Source: a virus. From it: a stretch of DNA of 64,000 bases. The stretch lies in IMG/VR virus record IMGVR_UViG_3300032294_003343, positions 62,001 through 126,000 of that record; one strand, given 5' to 3'. Below are positions 21,001 through 29,352 of the stretch, piece by piece; position 1 is the first letter of the stretch, and each line of letters opens with the position of its first letter. Under the pieces are notes generated by a model. It worked only from the letters and a program-made list of their open reading frames with translations, made no database searches and had not been told where the DNA came from. Made by a program: the position numbers and the translations under genes.

Positions 21001-24000
21001 CATTGAATAATTGTGGTGCTTCATCAGAAATTACATAAGAATTATATTTTGTTCCTTTAAAAGCTTTAGCTAAAGTCGAAAAGTTAGCATCAGTCTTTGC
21101 TTGTCCATCTATATATGGAAACCATGAAAGCTTATTTCTCATGTCAGTGTTTGCAGCAATTAAAGAATCATAATCGTGCGAACTTGTTGCATTTACATTC
21201 GAGTTTCTTTCTGTAAGCAAAAATGTGTTTATTCTAGATCTTTGATTGATATGCTTATCTGATGATATGACAAATGGAAATTCACCCTTAACTGTTACTC
21301 CAAGTCCTGTAATAGTGTTATAGCCTACAGGATATTTTTCGTACTGTTGATTGAAAAAAGAATCAGTAGAGATAATTGCTGTTTGATTTTCTTCACCAGG
21401 TTTTGTTGTAGGCACAGTATAAGCAATTATTATAGATTTTTCAAACCCTGATTCGCAAGCTGAAAGATTTGTAGCAACATTTTGTTTTCCACCTTTGTAA
21501 GCTGCTCTCTCTCTTTTTGCTTGAGACATATTTCTAGTAGAGCTTCTAAATTGTGAAGGTGTTGTGAAATTTTTTGATTTTTCTAGTTCTATATAATGGT
21601 CTATTTTATTCTTTCCATATACTGAACCAGTTTCAAAATAACCCTTAGCATCTGATTCTGAAGATCCTTTATTGCTTCTTGTAGATGCTTCTAATAAATT
21701 TGCTTTTCTTAAGTTATCTGGAGTGCTTATTTGAGGAGGTAGTATCAGACCGTATCCTGGTCCTCTTGCTATAAATCCACCTCTTATGTGTAAAGTAGAT
21801 TCTTGTATAGTGCCATCTTCATTCCTAAGCGATGAATTTCCAAATAAATCTGGTTTGCCTGGGGGAAAATCTCCATTTATTCTATGAAATATTGTTTGAG
21901 CTAAAATTGTTTGTAGATCATTGAAAGAAATATTTATTGCGTTGATATAAGAAGTGCCAGAGCCACTGTTTTTCCCACTTGGTATAGCTAAAAGTCCATT
22001 ACCATAAACCCAAGTAGAATATCCAGTATCCGAATTAAGATACTCAGGGTCGAGTTTGATACCATATATTCTATTACCAGTAATTGGATCTACAGGATAG
22101 CTTTTCTCAACTTTTTTTGCCTTCCAACCTGGGTGTCTAATTATTTTAGCTTCAGAATTATTAGGGTCAAGCCATCTTGGATTTACATATGGATCTACTT
22201 TAGAGATATCATCACATAACTCTGATATAGATTTAGGTGACAGAGTCCATGTATTTAGGTTAGGAGTTACTGTATTCTGCCAAGTAATATCGCCTTCTTC
22301 TTCGTCTCTCGCATCAGTATTTTGCTGCCAAAATCTTCTCGTGTAATAAGTTGTTTCAAAATCACTTGAAACTTGAAATTTTGTTTTTTCTACAAAAGTA
22401 TTATTATTACCAGATGTTACAAAATTGCTTAATGAATTATTACGTACAAGTTTTACTTTTCCTAATTGTAATTGATCATTGTCAATTTCGATTTTAGAAA
22501 TTCTTGATATTCCATAATAAGGACCATTGGAAGCTTCATCTTCAGGTGCGTCATCAATAGCATTAACTTCAGGACCAGAAGGAGTAATAAAAATTAAATT
22601 AGTGTTTAGAACAGTGTCAGCTGGAAAAGTTTTTTCAACCAGTCTTACAGGCTTGACTGTTATGACAGGAGCATTTGCAGACAAAATAAAATCTTTGTTA
22701 TTTACTAGTCTTGGTATACCTTCATAATCAGGTGGACTATTCTTGTCAAGTTTAGAATATTCTATATTAGCCCTGTAAAAATTTTGATATTTTTCTACTC
22801 TGTCAATTTTTACTATTATGCTTGCAAATTTATCATCTGAAAAATTATCTAAAAATTTTAATCTAATTGATGAGCCAGCTGCAAATTTGTTATTAATGTT
22901 ATAGTCTGAAGGAATTTGAATAGTAAAATATGCTTTACCTGTATTAGCAACGTCATTAACATAATCAATAATTTTGTAAGACTTGACTAAATTCTTAACT
23001 TTATCTTCAACCTCTATTCCATCGTAAGGAATTACTTGACTACTCTCATAAGAAGGGATTGGGTTAATATAGATAATTCCACTGCCATCTACAAAATCAA
23101 AAGTTGTTCTTGATACAACTTCTGATTTGTCTGGAAGTCCTGGATCAAAATCATAAACTTCGAACTCGTCAGGATACTTTCCATCGGTGCCTCGATTTAA
23201 TAATTCATCAATTGATTTACCAGAAGTTATGTCGTTTTTAACTATATAAATGAATAGTTCTTTACGAGATGTATCTAGATTGCCACCATTCCAAGGTTTT
23301 GCTAATTTGATCTTGCCATTGTTAATTCTTGGTTTGCCAAATATTACATTGGTACCAATACCAGTCTTTGGGAATGCACTTGTATTGACTTCGAAGTAAT
23401 CTACAATATTTTCTTTCGTATCAGTAAGATATACAATTCCAGAATTCTTAATTTTTTGCTTTATATCATCTGTAATCCAAACTAATGATTCTGTATTTCT
23501 GTTTGGTTTTGTAATTAAGAAATTATCTTTTGGTAAATTTTCAGTTGATAAATATCCAATTGGACTTGTAGATTGGGGCTTTGATGTGGTGAATGTATTA
23601 AGTCTAGGATATGGGGAATCTTGATTATCAACATCATCTATCTTATTGTCAGGATTACAAAGATCAATTCTTAATGTTTTGAAAGATGAAGAGTCTGTAG
23701 ATATTTTGTAACTCTTAACAGATTCATTTTTCGAATTTGATTGTAATGTAGGACCCTTGGAAGTTTCTGTAATTAATAAGTTACCACTTTGAAGTTGCCC
23801 TGAAGATTTCAATTCAATTTCTAAATATCTATACCCTGAAAGATTTTGGTCACCATAATAATGTGGCTCACTTTCACTACCATTATAGAATCTTACATTA
23901 CCAGTGCCTTCTATAATAAATTCTTTATCTTGTGACAAAGACATAGAATTGAACTTCCAGCCTCTTAATGGTATGGGCACTGAACCTGGGAAATCATATT

Positions 24001-25447
24001 TATCTAAAGTCAACTCTCTACTGGTTTCATTAATATCATAACAACCAGTAGCTGATCTAACAAACTTTATGGGGAAATCATAGTTTTTTGGTGGACTTTC
24101 TAAATCATCTAATGGCTCTTTCGATTTTATTGTGTCAACTAAGCCAAAAATCCATTTTTGTTGATTGTTGAAATCTAAGACTTTTAAAGTTTCTAGTAAA
24201 CCATCAGACTCTCTGACTTCTATTTCACCATGATAATTTCTAAATGTTTGTTCAATAAGACCAACGTTTCCAGAATTAGTGTTTATTGTTGCATATGTTG
24301 GTAAAGGTATTGTGCGATCTATATTTCTAAATTTTTTTCTATTTTTACCATCTGAATTAAATCCAACAACATATGCAGTCAATGGGTCCGTATGCGCATT
24401 CTTCCAATCTAATATTTTAGATTCAAATGAAACTTTTCTAGGAGAATCAGATTTAAGTCTGATTCTTGCTGTGCATTTAGGCAAGTCTATGAGCGTGGCA
24501 TTGGGGAAAGGTAGCAAATTATAATTTTGTGAATCTGCTTGAGAATGATCTTTTTTTACAAAATCTTGATCACCAGCTTCAACAGGGATATTGCTTGAAA
24601 TGCTTACATAACCTGAATTTGAGCTTGTTGTTGTCCAAGCATTTATAAATTTTTCATTTTCAACTTCTAAATCTAATAATTCAGGATTAGGAATAACAAA
24701 TGTCTTAGCAAATGATGTCACTTGACCTTTTGGGTTAGTAAATTTTATTTTCAAACCAACATATGCTTTAGATTCAGGATTGATAGTTTCATACCAATTT
24801 AAACTTGTATATTTTGGCCATTGTCTTACTGTATCTTTAGTAAGTTCTTTATTTCTCCAGAATTCATCTTCATTGTCAGGGCACACAGGTGAACCAATAA
24901 AATAATTTTCAGATGGATAATACTCGTCAATATCAACAAATTCATTAGTTTCTAAGCCAACAAAAAATTCACCTTCAATAGATCCAGACATTATTTTATT
25001 TCCCATAGTTGTTGGGTTATATGTCTCAGTGTAAAGTATTACTGTCTCAGAATAATCTTTATCCAGTCCGCCGTTTACTTCGATTCCACCAAATGACTGA
25101 ATAAAAAACGTTATTGGAATTTTTGCTAGGTTTCTTTGCCCATCTACAAAATTACCAAATCCAAAATTACCACCTCTTTGTTCTTGAAAAATTGGGTCGT
25201 ATCCATCCCAAGGATGACTTTTTGGACTTGCACTTCCTCCACGGGTAGTCTCTGGTAGCTCTCCAATATACATTGCACAAGTGACACCCTTGAAAAAGAA
25301 AGACGGATATGCACCTGCAGAAACTACCTGGAAAATGTTATTAAAACCACCAATTAAATCATCTGTTATCAGATTTATCTGATAATCAAACTTAAATTTA
25401 CCAGTATATTGAGCACTGCTTGCTCTATCTATTTTGTAGGTGGCCAT
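15029..25447 (-). CDS. Giant virion protein with ~14 PKD domains and RCC1-like C terminus (3472 aa)
   Basis: The largest gene in the window. It starts at ATG 25447, just after the upstream stop, with AAGAAG as a weak Shine-Dalgarno. Residues 1 to about 1735 are beta-rich and unassigned, including an acidic linker 'NAIDDAPEDEASNGP'. Residues about 1736-3046 are tandem PKD-type Ig-like domains of about 90 residues each. Each has a core such as 'YAWNFGDN', 'WNWNFGDG' or 'WSWDFGDG', a 'SYDPDG' or 'STDADG' turn, a 'VSLTVTDN' strand and an 'N(Q)PP' linker. Residues about 3050-3460 hold RCC1-like repeats: 'GLYHTFVVDADGKLYASG', 'SNSNGQLGFPS', 'VSAGDFCSAII', 'GLNDFGQLGY' and 'AAGGNHSIIL'. No signal peptide, anchor motif or membrane helix is visible, which fits a virion-mounted rather than cell-anchored protein. 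Glycan or receptor binding is inferred from PKD biology. Confidence 0.85.
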   Translation of the reverse strand: MATYKIDRASSAQYTGKFKFDYQINLITDDLIGGFNNIFQVVSAGAYPSFFFKGVTCAMYIGELPETTRGGSASPKSHPWDGYDPIFQEQRGGNFGFGNFVDGQRNLAKIPITFFIQSFGGIEVNGGLDKDYSETVILYTETYNPTTMGNKIMSGSIEGEFFVGLETNEFVDIDEYYPSENYFIGSPVCPDNEDEFWRNKELTKDTVRQWPKYTSLNWYETINPESKAYVGLKIKFTNPKGQVTSFAKTFVIPNPELLDLEVENEKFINAWTTTSSNSGYVSISSNIPVEAGDQDFVKKDHSQADSQNYNLLPFPNATLIDLPKCTARIRLKSDSPRKVSFESKILDWKNAHTDPLTAYVVGFNSDGKNRKKFRNIDRTIPLPTYATINTNSGNVGLIEQTFRNYHGEIEVRESDGLLETLKVLDFNNQQKWIFGLVDTIKSKEPLDDLESPPKNYDFPIKFVRSATGCYDINETSRELTLDKYDFPGSVPIPLRGWKFNSMSLSQDKEFIIEGTGNVRFYNGSESEPHYYGDQNLSGYRYLEIELKSSGQLQSGNLLITETSKGPTLQSNSKNESVKSYKISTDSSSFKTLRIDLCNPDNKIDDVDNQDSPYPRLNTFTTSKPQSTSPIGYLSTENLPKDNFLITKPNRNTESLVWITDDIKQKIKNSGIVYLTDTKENIVDYFEVNTSAFPKTGIGTNVIFGKPRINNGKIKLAKPWNGGNLDTSRKELFIYIVKNDITSGKSIDELLNRGTDGKYPDEFEVYDFDPGLPDKSEVVSRTTFDFVDGSGIIYINPIPSYESSQVIPYDGIEVEDKVKNLVKSYKIIDYVNDVANTGKAYFTIQIPSDYNINNKFAAGSSIRLKFLDNFSDDKFASIIVKIDRVEKYQNFYRANIEYSKLDKNSPPDYEGIPRLVNNKDFILSANAPVITVKPVRLVEKTFPADTVLNTNLIFITPSGPEVNAIDDAPEDEASNGPYYGISRISKIEIDNDQLQLGKVKLVRNNSLSNFVTSGNNNTFVEKTKFQVSSDFETTYYTRRFWQQNTDARDEEEGDITWQNTVTPNLNTWTLSPKSISELCDDISKVDPYVNPRWLDPNNSEAKIIRHPGWKAKKVEKSYPVDPITGNRIYGIKLDPEYLNSDTGYSTWVYGNGLLAIPSGKNSGSGTSYINAINISFNDLQTILAQTIFHRINGDFPPGKPDLFGNSSLRNEDGTIQESTLHIRGGFIARGPGYGLILPPQISTPDNLRKANLLEASTRSNKGSSESDAKGYFETGSVYGKNKIDHYIELEKSKNFTTPSQFRSSTRNMSQAKRERAAYKGGKQNVATNLSACESGFEKSIIIAYTVPTTKPGEENQTAIISTDSFFNQQYEKYPVGYNTITGLGVTVKGEFPFVISSDKHINQRSRINTFLLTERNSNVNATSSHDYDSLIAANTDMRNKLSWFPYIDGQAKTDANFSTLAKAFKGTKYNSYVISDEAPQLFNVGYADPGAIVFRSISLNTTNIKEPVTDKTIFVDGIAPTYISDFRLIEPITSSGIAYSSFPTVVQISSRDYIVAYSLNASPRKINFKLISNYQAQERNTLFDLDAIAGNTLDEKYNIYGLTSDYDEKLGLHRSVFWCNGGIYYFEYGLSSSSLGKKRTDKLHLIKGKLDESLVSELINRQNIITYFETDSELNAEVPRQKPALITCKKQEYDGKVFVAYDTGKCFLEAVLFHPYSKILGIRKFDIECVNNSGSTVESLAPVANIQANPTSGQSALIVNFLSTNSYDPGGSTLTYAWNFGDNTQSTEENPAHTFVNNTTNAIEYKVTLIVTNASGVSSAPASIIITVNPAPVNNLSPQAKFSATPTSGDVTLTVTFTDQSNPANDGSFIQIYEWDFGDGNTAIKFDNTPFTYDYTRAGSFTPTLFVKDNLARLSSKYFGPTINVNGVVNNPPSPNFKWAQTSFSPTLKVQFTDTSSDDEGPLVAWNWNFGDNQTADVQNPEHIYANPGKYRVVLTVTDSGGLQVSGTIEITVLPPGNNPPIANFIYSQQNRKLVIDFVDTSTDADGTIASWNWDFDDGFTDNVQNPSHTYFSAGRYLVSLTVTDNGGKSTSITKEVIVNPLVNQAPVISNITGNQTSFKPLVVKFTETSSDPDGFITQWNWNFGDGKTFSTTDPTLKNPTNTYLFPGEYTVVLTVTDDGLPDGTNKKTATSSIKFTVVPPPVNQPPQALFVINSNNILAPATILFTDVSTDADGKIVSWFWEFETGSTLFLNAQTYQKNVSHTFTKSGTYPVKLTVTDDGNLTNTYVLDIIVKNNPPVAIITASPNPVLSKTQVNFFGNNSNDSDGNITKYAWNFGDGTIISQGRITEPHIYAKPGTYNASLTVTDNIGDTSTDNLLITVTNRNPVSRITYTSLSVKAPGSLTFNGDTSTDEDGIIVSYSWSIAGTIVASTPNATINFATEGSYTVSLTVTDDFGASNTASVSVNVTAPDNILPIAILNVDKNSGVINDTFVFDVSNSRDPDGSIILYRLDFGDGTSTQFVNPAPISHIYKTVGVFIAKLTATDNRSGVSLETVDSTKTIQINNQPPVANFSYSPIGAFTFDPITFIDNSSDPENSLVRWSWDFGDGTNFTTTDPLQKNPTKSYNDGNRNYTVTLTVFDNFGLSNTASKIVFINNRKPFAVISTSSTPVNNVIFGTAPFTVTFDSNSYDLDGTVVNYEWYINGLLGTPFRTKSFTYTFSTPRFIPYSVTLKVQDDDGAFSDLANIGVKVNAPNEPPVANIAANPSSNTSFAPVTVTFSAAGSYDPDNIGGPLIYAWDFGNGKISDQVIAATTYNNPGTYKVSLKVTDNLAATNTATLDYIVKNNKPIALLDTLPPGIVSIKINTPIVFTSFGSYDSDSNQFINGYKWLKDGVNQNSNTPTFETSFDSVGNHTITLSVFDNLGLESDPVNKTVFVFEDPVPPPPNQNPIAILGNEPTVTGYIELKVGDTFTFDGTNSYDPEDGSSITFEWSIDGVKSGYNSTFANQFNTVGIFTVSLVVFDTQKFASSPATNLGNRYTVDVNVSAIPNPLANKLFSSGQALYGAIASGSNSPNRYGFELVDDKKQYTIIESGLYHTFVVDADGKLYASGSNSNGQLGFPSNITQQNSLTLVPLASKFKVLKVSAGDFCSAIIAEDTTIGKRVLLVCGSNINGIFGQSLPRTNIYSFQPILERANNFSGASYTSNNGLLDVSCNSYILAFTDNKQVWVAGSHRYTPKTGIIDTGFFPINIDPNPDLLPGNTNYLNPFKLEVGFNNESGFVTGLSYDIDNQIVWFTGLSSLRGWGYAYDISTYENRLVVITASQNPFFDHAIYLYNFSASEVPQFDFSSGIVSDVFPGLDPPQNFLKVSTGKFGYLAVSEKLFFPYGLNDFGQLGYVQSIPSSTFLNIRDGIPSGLVLPNMSVQGISDIAAGGNHSIILASNVTPSSYSFTITRPGGYATDPQYPTAYPITAIDQ
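15060..16300 (-). other. RCC1-like propeller region of the giant protein
   Basis: The last about 410 residues of the 3472-aa protein show repeats with the RCC1 signature: a Gly-rich 'ASGSNSNGQLG' turn followed about 30-50 residues later by 'KVSAGDFCSAII'. Equivalent blades are 'VCGSNINGIFGQS', 'AVSEKLFFPYGLNDFGQLG' and 'DIAAGGNHSIILAS'. About five to seven blades would fit the length, but the middle ones are degenerate and I cannot count them reliably. The domain is C-terminal to the PKD stalk and so may be its distal tip. Confidence 0.65.
16310..20240 (-). repeat. Tandem array of about 14 PKD-domain coding repeats
   Basis: About 3.9 kb encoding 14 PKD-like domains in a row. I counted domain starts after each 'PP', 'NP', 'KP' or 'AP' linker. 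Protein repeats are diverged, without long identical DNA runs, so the array is old or under selection for diversity. Domains 8, 11, 13 and 14 lack the WDFGDG core and have 'YSWSIAG', 'YEWYING', 'YKWLKDG' and 'FEWSIDG' instead. Confidence 0.8.
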
Positions 25448-25448
25448 T

Positions 25449-28400
25449 TTAACTTCTTAGGAATCTTTCTAACATAGTTTGTACAGTCTGCTGGGTTTCC
25501 TTACGCAGCTCTTTAATTCGCTCTTCTGTCTTCATTTCTATGTTGTAAATTTCTTGAATTATTTCTTTTTTGATAGTGTGGAATTCATTTTTAGTGATTA
25601 CATTGGACACTAAATTATTTGTTACATTTTCAATTTTCTTGACAAGCAACTCTTCTACTTTGTTTTCAACTATCTTCTCTGTCTTTTTCTGCTCTTCTTT
25701 TTCTTGATGATAATTATTTGTGGTAAAAGTTTGACGATTATCTACCTTGTAATAATTATCTTTCTTCTCTTTATAAACATCAATTTTAATCTGAGATGTA
25801 CTATTTACAATACGATTTTGAACTTGCTCAATCTTTTGAATTTTCTGTGTAACTTTTCTTTCATTGGTAGTTTTTTGAACATTCAAAACATCTAATAATT
25901 GAAAGAAATTATTGACTTTTCTATCTTTACTTGTCTTTGTTACTTTTTGCTCATTATAAAAATTCATCATATCAAAGAAGTTTTGTTCAACTTTATATGA
26001 ATTACCCTGGACTTTGATAGTTTCTTTATTCATCCTATCTAATCGCTTAGATATACGGGCAAATTCTCTTTCAGTTCGCTTTTCTTGCTTGATTTGTTGT
26101 GTTATGTTTAGTTCAGTAAATAAATTAGAAATATTTTTTTTATTACTCTCAAAACTATAACGATTCAAGATAGTTGTGTTTTTCTCTGTCTCAAGCAAGT
26201 TTAGATTTTGAATAAATTCTTGCAATTGAACTTTTTGTGTTTTATTAGTAATTTGAACATTAGAATTATTAATTTCATTATTTACAATGTTGATATCTTG
26301 TAAAGTTTCTCTAATCTTTTGTCTTTGAGAAATATTACTAATTTTACTTTCAAATCTATTGAAAGATTGGATGTAATTCTTGCTCAAATTTATGGCAGTA
26401 ATGAAGTCTTTCTGATCAATCTTACTGGTGCGATTTACAATATTATTTTCTTGAATAATATTGCTCACATAATTCAAGTTCTTTACTATTTGGTCAACAT
26501 TTCTAACCTGTGCGATCTTGCTTATTTGCTGAACACTTGTTTTAAATTCTTGATAGTTCTGGGATATCAAATTCAAATCTTTAGTAATTTGATTGATATT
26601 ATTAGTGTTAGAAATCTTAGAAATATTCTGAGCAGTTTCTTGTGTGACATTTACAGTGTCCAAAATTTCAACATTTTTAACAAGATTGGAAATTCTATTG
26701 TAGATCTTTCTTTCTTGCACAGTCTTTGTTAAATTTACAATGTTAAGTAAATCTTTACTTTCAATATTAGAAATCTTTTGAACAACTTCTGTAATTTGAT
26801 TCACACTTGACAGTTTTATGTTGGATATATCATTGGTTTTTGTGAGATTTATTATTTTATTTAATTGATTGATATTTTCTAGTTGGCTAATCTGTTTGAC
26901 AATATTTACTTGTTCTTGAGTTATGTTATTTATCTTGTTTATTTGGCTTAATTTTTCAATATTTTCAGATACAAGATTCAATTGGGAAACTTTTAAGTTT
27001 TCAACATTTGATACATCTACAGTCTTAGAAACATTGATAAGATTTTTCAAATTTTGTATTTCTGTCTTAAACTCTGAACTATTCAAATTACTTATTTCAT
27101 CTATGTTTTCTGTAATTTGATTGATATTGTTATATCTTGCCAGTCTTGTAATTTTTCTGACAATATTTTCAGATTTCTTGATGTCTTGTGTTACATTGAT
27201 ATTCTTCAATAAATTAATTTTTTCTGTAATATTTTCTGTGTTAAAGTTTGAAAGTTTCTCCACAATAAACTCAACATTAGATTTATTAATTATTTCATTT
27301 AAATTTTCAACATTTTTTTGGTCCACACGAACTGAAGATAACTTTGGATTTATTGAAATCGTATTTAAATTTTCAATGACATTTGAAATATTTTTATAAC
27401 TTTGCGCTATTCTAGTGAAAGATTTTGATTCTGATAAATTGACAAAAGATTTAAATTCTTCTACATTTATAGAAGATAATTTGTTGACAATTTGATTTTC
27501 AGTATTGTTATAATCAACAACATTTTTAGAAAGATTGACTAAGTTTTTGATGTTCTCAATTGTAGAGTTTGAAACTTTAGTAATTTCTATATTATTATTT
27601 TTAGAATAGTTAATAATATCAACTAAATTCTTAATATTAGAGGTGTTGATATTACTTTGTCTCAATACTGTGTAAATACTATTTAGTTGTTCTTCATTAG
27701 TAACCAAAGACAACAAAGCTCTTACTGTTTGATTATTAGATATATTGCTTATTTTATTGACAATTATGTTAGAATATTCATCAATGTAATCAGTATTATT
27801 TAGAACATTTTTGATCTCTTTTGCTACAAAATTGCTGGTCTTTTCTTGAATATGAACCATTCTGTGGTGAACAAAAGAAATGTTTTGCTGTGCTACATTT
27901 AAGTCATTCTTGATTTTTGTAATCTTATTTTCAACATATTGATTACTATTTTTTATTGTTTTCAAAACCGCATATTGAAATTCATAATCATTGGCAGTGT
28001 ATTCATAGTTAACATTTTTTGTTAAGTTTAAAATATTTTTGTAATGATTATTTTTATGAGTAACACTATGCCTATGAATATTCTGATAAGTATTTTTTAA
28101 ATTGACTTCAGTTTGCTTGATTTGCTGAACTGTGTCATTAAAGAAGTTTAAGTTCTGAATAAATTCTCTGTATCTATTTTCAATATGTCTATAGAAATTA
28201 TAAGAAGTAGACAGGTTTTTTAGATTTGTCTCATAAACAGTTTTTTCAGAATGATTAAGTATTCTATTAAAATCAATACTCAAATTCTTACTATGCTGGT
28301 TGACTATCTTGAAGAATTGATTTTCAATATTAGGCGCAATATTTAAGTCTTTTAAGAAAGCCTTATATAAATTTTCAAAATCAATTTTAGTAGCTTCAGA

Positions 28401-29333
28401 AAATTTATTTAAATTGGTAACTTGCTGGTTTACTGTTCTATTGGTGTTGTTTATAAAATTTAAGTCAGTATTGTTAGTATTACTGATGTTGTTTACTGTT
28501 CTAGAGGATCTAAGCTGTAAATCTAGTCTGTTATTATTTAATAAATTTATTTCATTGATATTAGTGATAGAATTATTATTTATAGCTCTTGTGTTAGTAG
28601 TATTTTTCGACAAAGATACATCTTGCAAATAAGCGTTTATTTCATCTTTCTTTGAATTACCAGACCTTACTTCAAATTTTTTTTTTACTCTTACTTCACT
28701 AGGATTTAAACCTAGTTTCTTAATTGCATCATTTACTAGAGCTTCATTTTCACTTATAATATCTGCATTTTCTGAATCTTCAAAAAATTGATTAAATCCG
28801 CCAGATACAACACCTGATGAAAGCATTTCCATAAATCTTGGATATAGTTGAAAAAATCCATTAGCTACACTTTCATCTACTGATTCGAATTGTTCAATGT
28901 CAAGTTTTTTTATGGAATCATCAGATTTTAGTGACTTTAAATTTTGCAAAGCCATCATAAACTCTATCTGATCGGAGTTCAAACCCAAAGAGCTATAGTC
29001 AACTACTTTTTGTTTAAACTCCTTGATTTTTGTCGGATAAATAATATCTGGATCTGTATTGACTTTATTAAGTTCTAAATTTTCAGAATAATTGGAATGA
29101 AAAGGATTAATTCTAAAGAGTTTTCTTGGTAAAATTTTTGCAGAAACATCTGGAATGTTATAATCGTCTGGATCTTCAGTTGTACCAGCAGTATGAAGCT
29201 CTTTCTTAATGTTATAAGAAATAGCCTTAGTAGATGGTATGTATTGAAAATAACAATTTAATTCTGCAGACGTGACAAATGCGTCTGACTGAATTGAAAT
29301 TTTATCATATTCGATAAAATCAATATCTGACAT
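25449..29333 (-). CDS. Asn/Ile/Lys-rich repetitive fibrous protein (1294 aa)
   Basis: Starts at ATG 29333 with no visible Shine-Dalgarno. Residues 1 to about 240 are of mixed composition ('EYDKISIQSDAFVTSAEL', acidic stretches). The following about 1000 residues are dominated by Asn, Ile, Lys, Ser, Leu and Val in degenerate units of about 30-40 residues, with cores like 'VQKISNIESKDLLNIVNLTK' and 'QNISKISNTNNINQITKDL'. Hydrophobic residues recur every 3-4 positions, which suggests long helices or a helical solenoid. The C terminus ('EIIQEIYNIEMKTEERIKEL') is a strong charged coiled coil. Its stop is 1 base before the ATG of the giant PKD gene. It could be a long coiled-coil fibre, a tape-measure-like ruler or a trimerising stalk; the sequence alone does not decide. 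Confidence 0.8.
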   Translation of the reverse strand: MSDIDFIEYDKISIQSDAFVTSAELNCYFQYIPSTKAISYNIKKELHTAGTTEDPDDYNIPDVSAKILPRKLFRINPFHSNYSENLELNKVNTDPDIIYPTKIKEFKQKVVDYSSLGLNSDQIEFMMALQNLKSLKSDDSIKKLDIEQFESVDESVANGFFQLYPRFMEMLSSGVVSGGFNQFFEDSENADIISENEALVNDAIKKLGLNPSEVRVKKKFEVRSGNSKKDEINAYLQDVSLSKNTTNTRAINNNSITNINEINLLNNNRLDLQLRSSRTVNNISNTNNTDLNFINNTNRTVNQQVTNLNKFSEATKIDFENLYKAFLKDLNIAPNIENQFFKIVNQHSKNLSIDFNRILNHSEKTVYETNLKNLSTSYNFYRHIENRYREFIQNLNFFNDTVQQIKQTEVNLKNTYQNIHRHSVTHKNNHYKNILNLTKNVNYEYTANDYEFQYAVLKTIKNSNQYVENKITKIKNDLNVAQQNISFVHHRMVHIQEKTSNFVAKEIKNVLNNTDYIDEYSNIIVNKISNISNNQTVRALLSLVTNEEQLNSIYTVLRQSNINTSNIKNLVDIINYSKNNNIEITKVSNSTIENIKNLVNLSKNVVDYNNTENQIVNKLSSINVEEFKSFVNLSESKSFTRIAQSYKNISNVIENLNTISINPKLSSVRVDQKNVENLNEIINKSNVEFIVEKLSNFNTENITEKINLLKNINVTQDIKKSENIVRKITRLARYNNINQITENIDEISNLNSSEFKTEIQNLKNLINVSKTVDVSNVENLKVSQLNLVSENIEKLSQINKINNITQEQVNIVKQISQLENINQLNKIINLTKTNDISNIKLSSVNQITEVVQKISNIESKDLLNIVNLTKTVQERKIYNRISNLVKNVEILDTVNVTQETAQNISKISNTNNINQITKDLNLISQNYQEFKTSVQQISKIAQVRNVDQIVKNLNYVSNIIQENNIVNRTSKIDQKDFITAINLSKNYIQSFNRFESKISNISQRQKIRETLQDINIVNNEINNSNVQITNKTQKVQLQEFIQNLNLLETEKNTTILNRYSFESNKKNISNLFTELNITQQIKQEKRTEREFARISKRLDRMNKETIKVQGNSYKVEQNFFDMMNFYNEQKVTKTSKDRKVNNFFQLLDVLNVQKTTNERKVTQKIQKIEQVQNRIVNSTSQIKIDVYKEKKDNYYKVDNRQTFTTNNYHQEKEEQKKTEKIVENKVEELLVKKIENVTNNLVSNVITKNEFHTIKKEIIQEIYNIEMKTEERIKELRKETQQTVQTMLERFLRS

Positions 29334-29352
29334 AAATTAATTGTAAAGGAGA

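Noticed and set aside
15029-25447. Reading the PKD array as evidence for a bacterial adhesin or prophage-flanking host gene
   Set aside because: No signal peptide or anchor is visible and the gene is tightly packed in a phage tail operon.
26319-26732. 137-codon open frame on the plus strand
   Set aside because: It lies opposite the Asn-rich repetitive gene, and its Leu/Ile/Phe/Asn-rich sequence is the complement of that biased sequence; no Shine-Dalgarno or context supports it.
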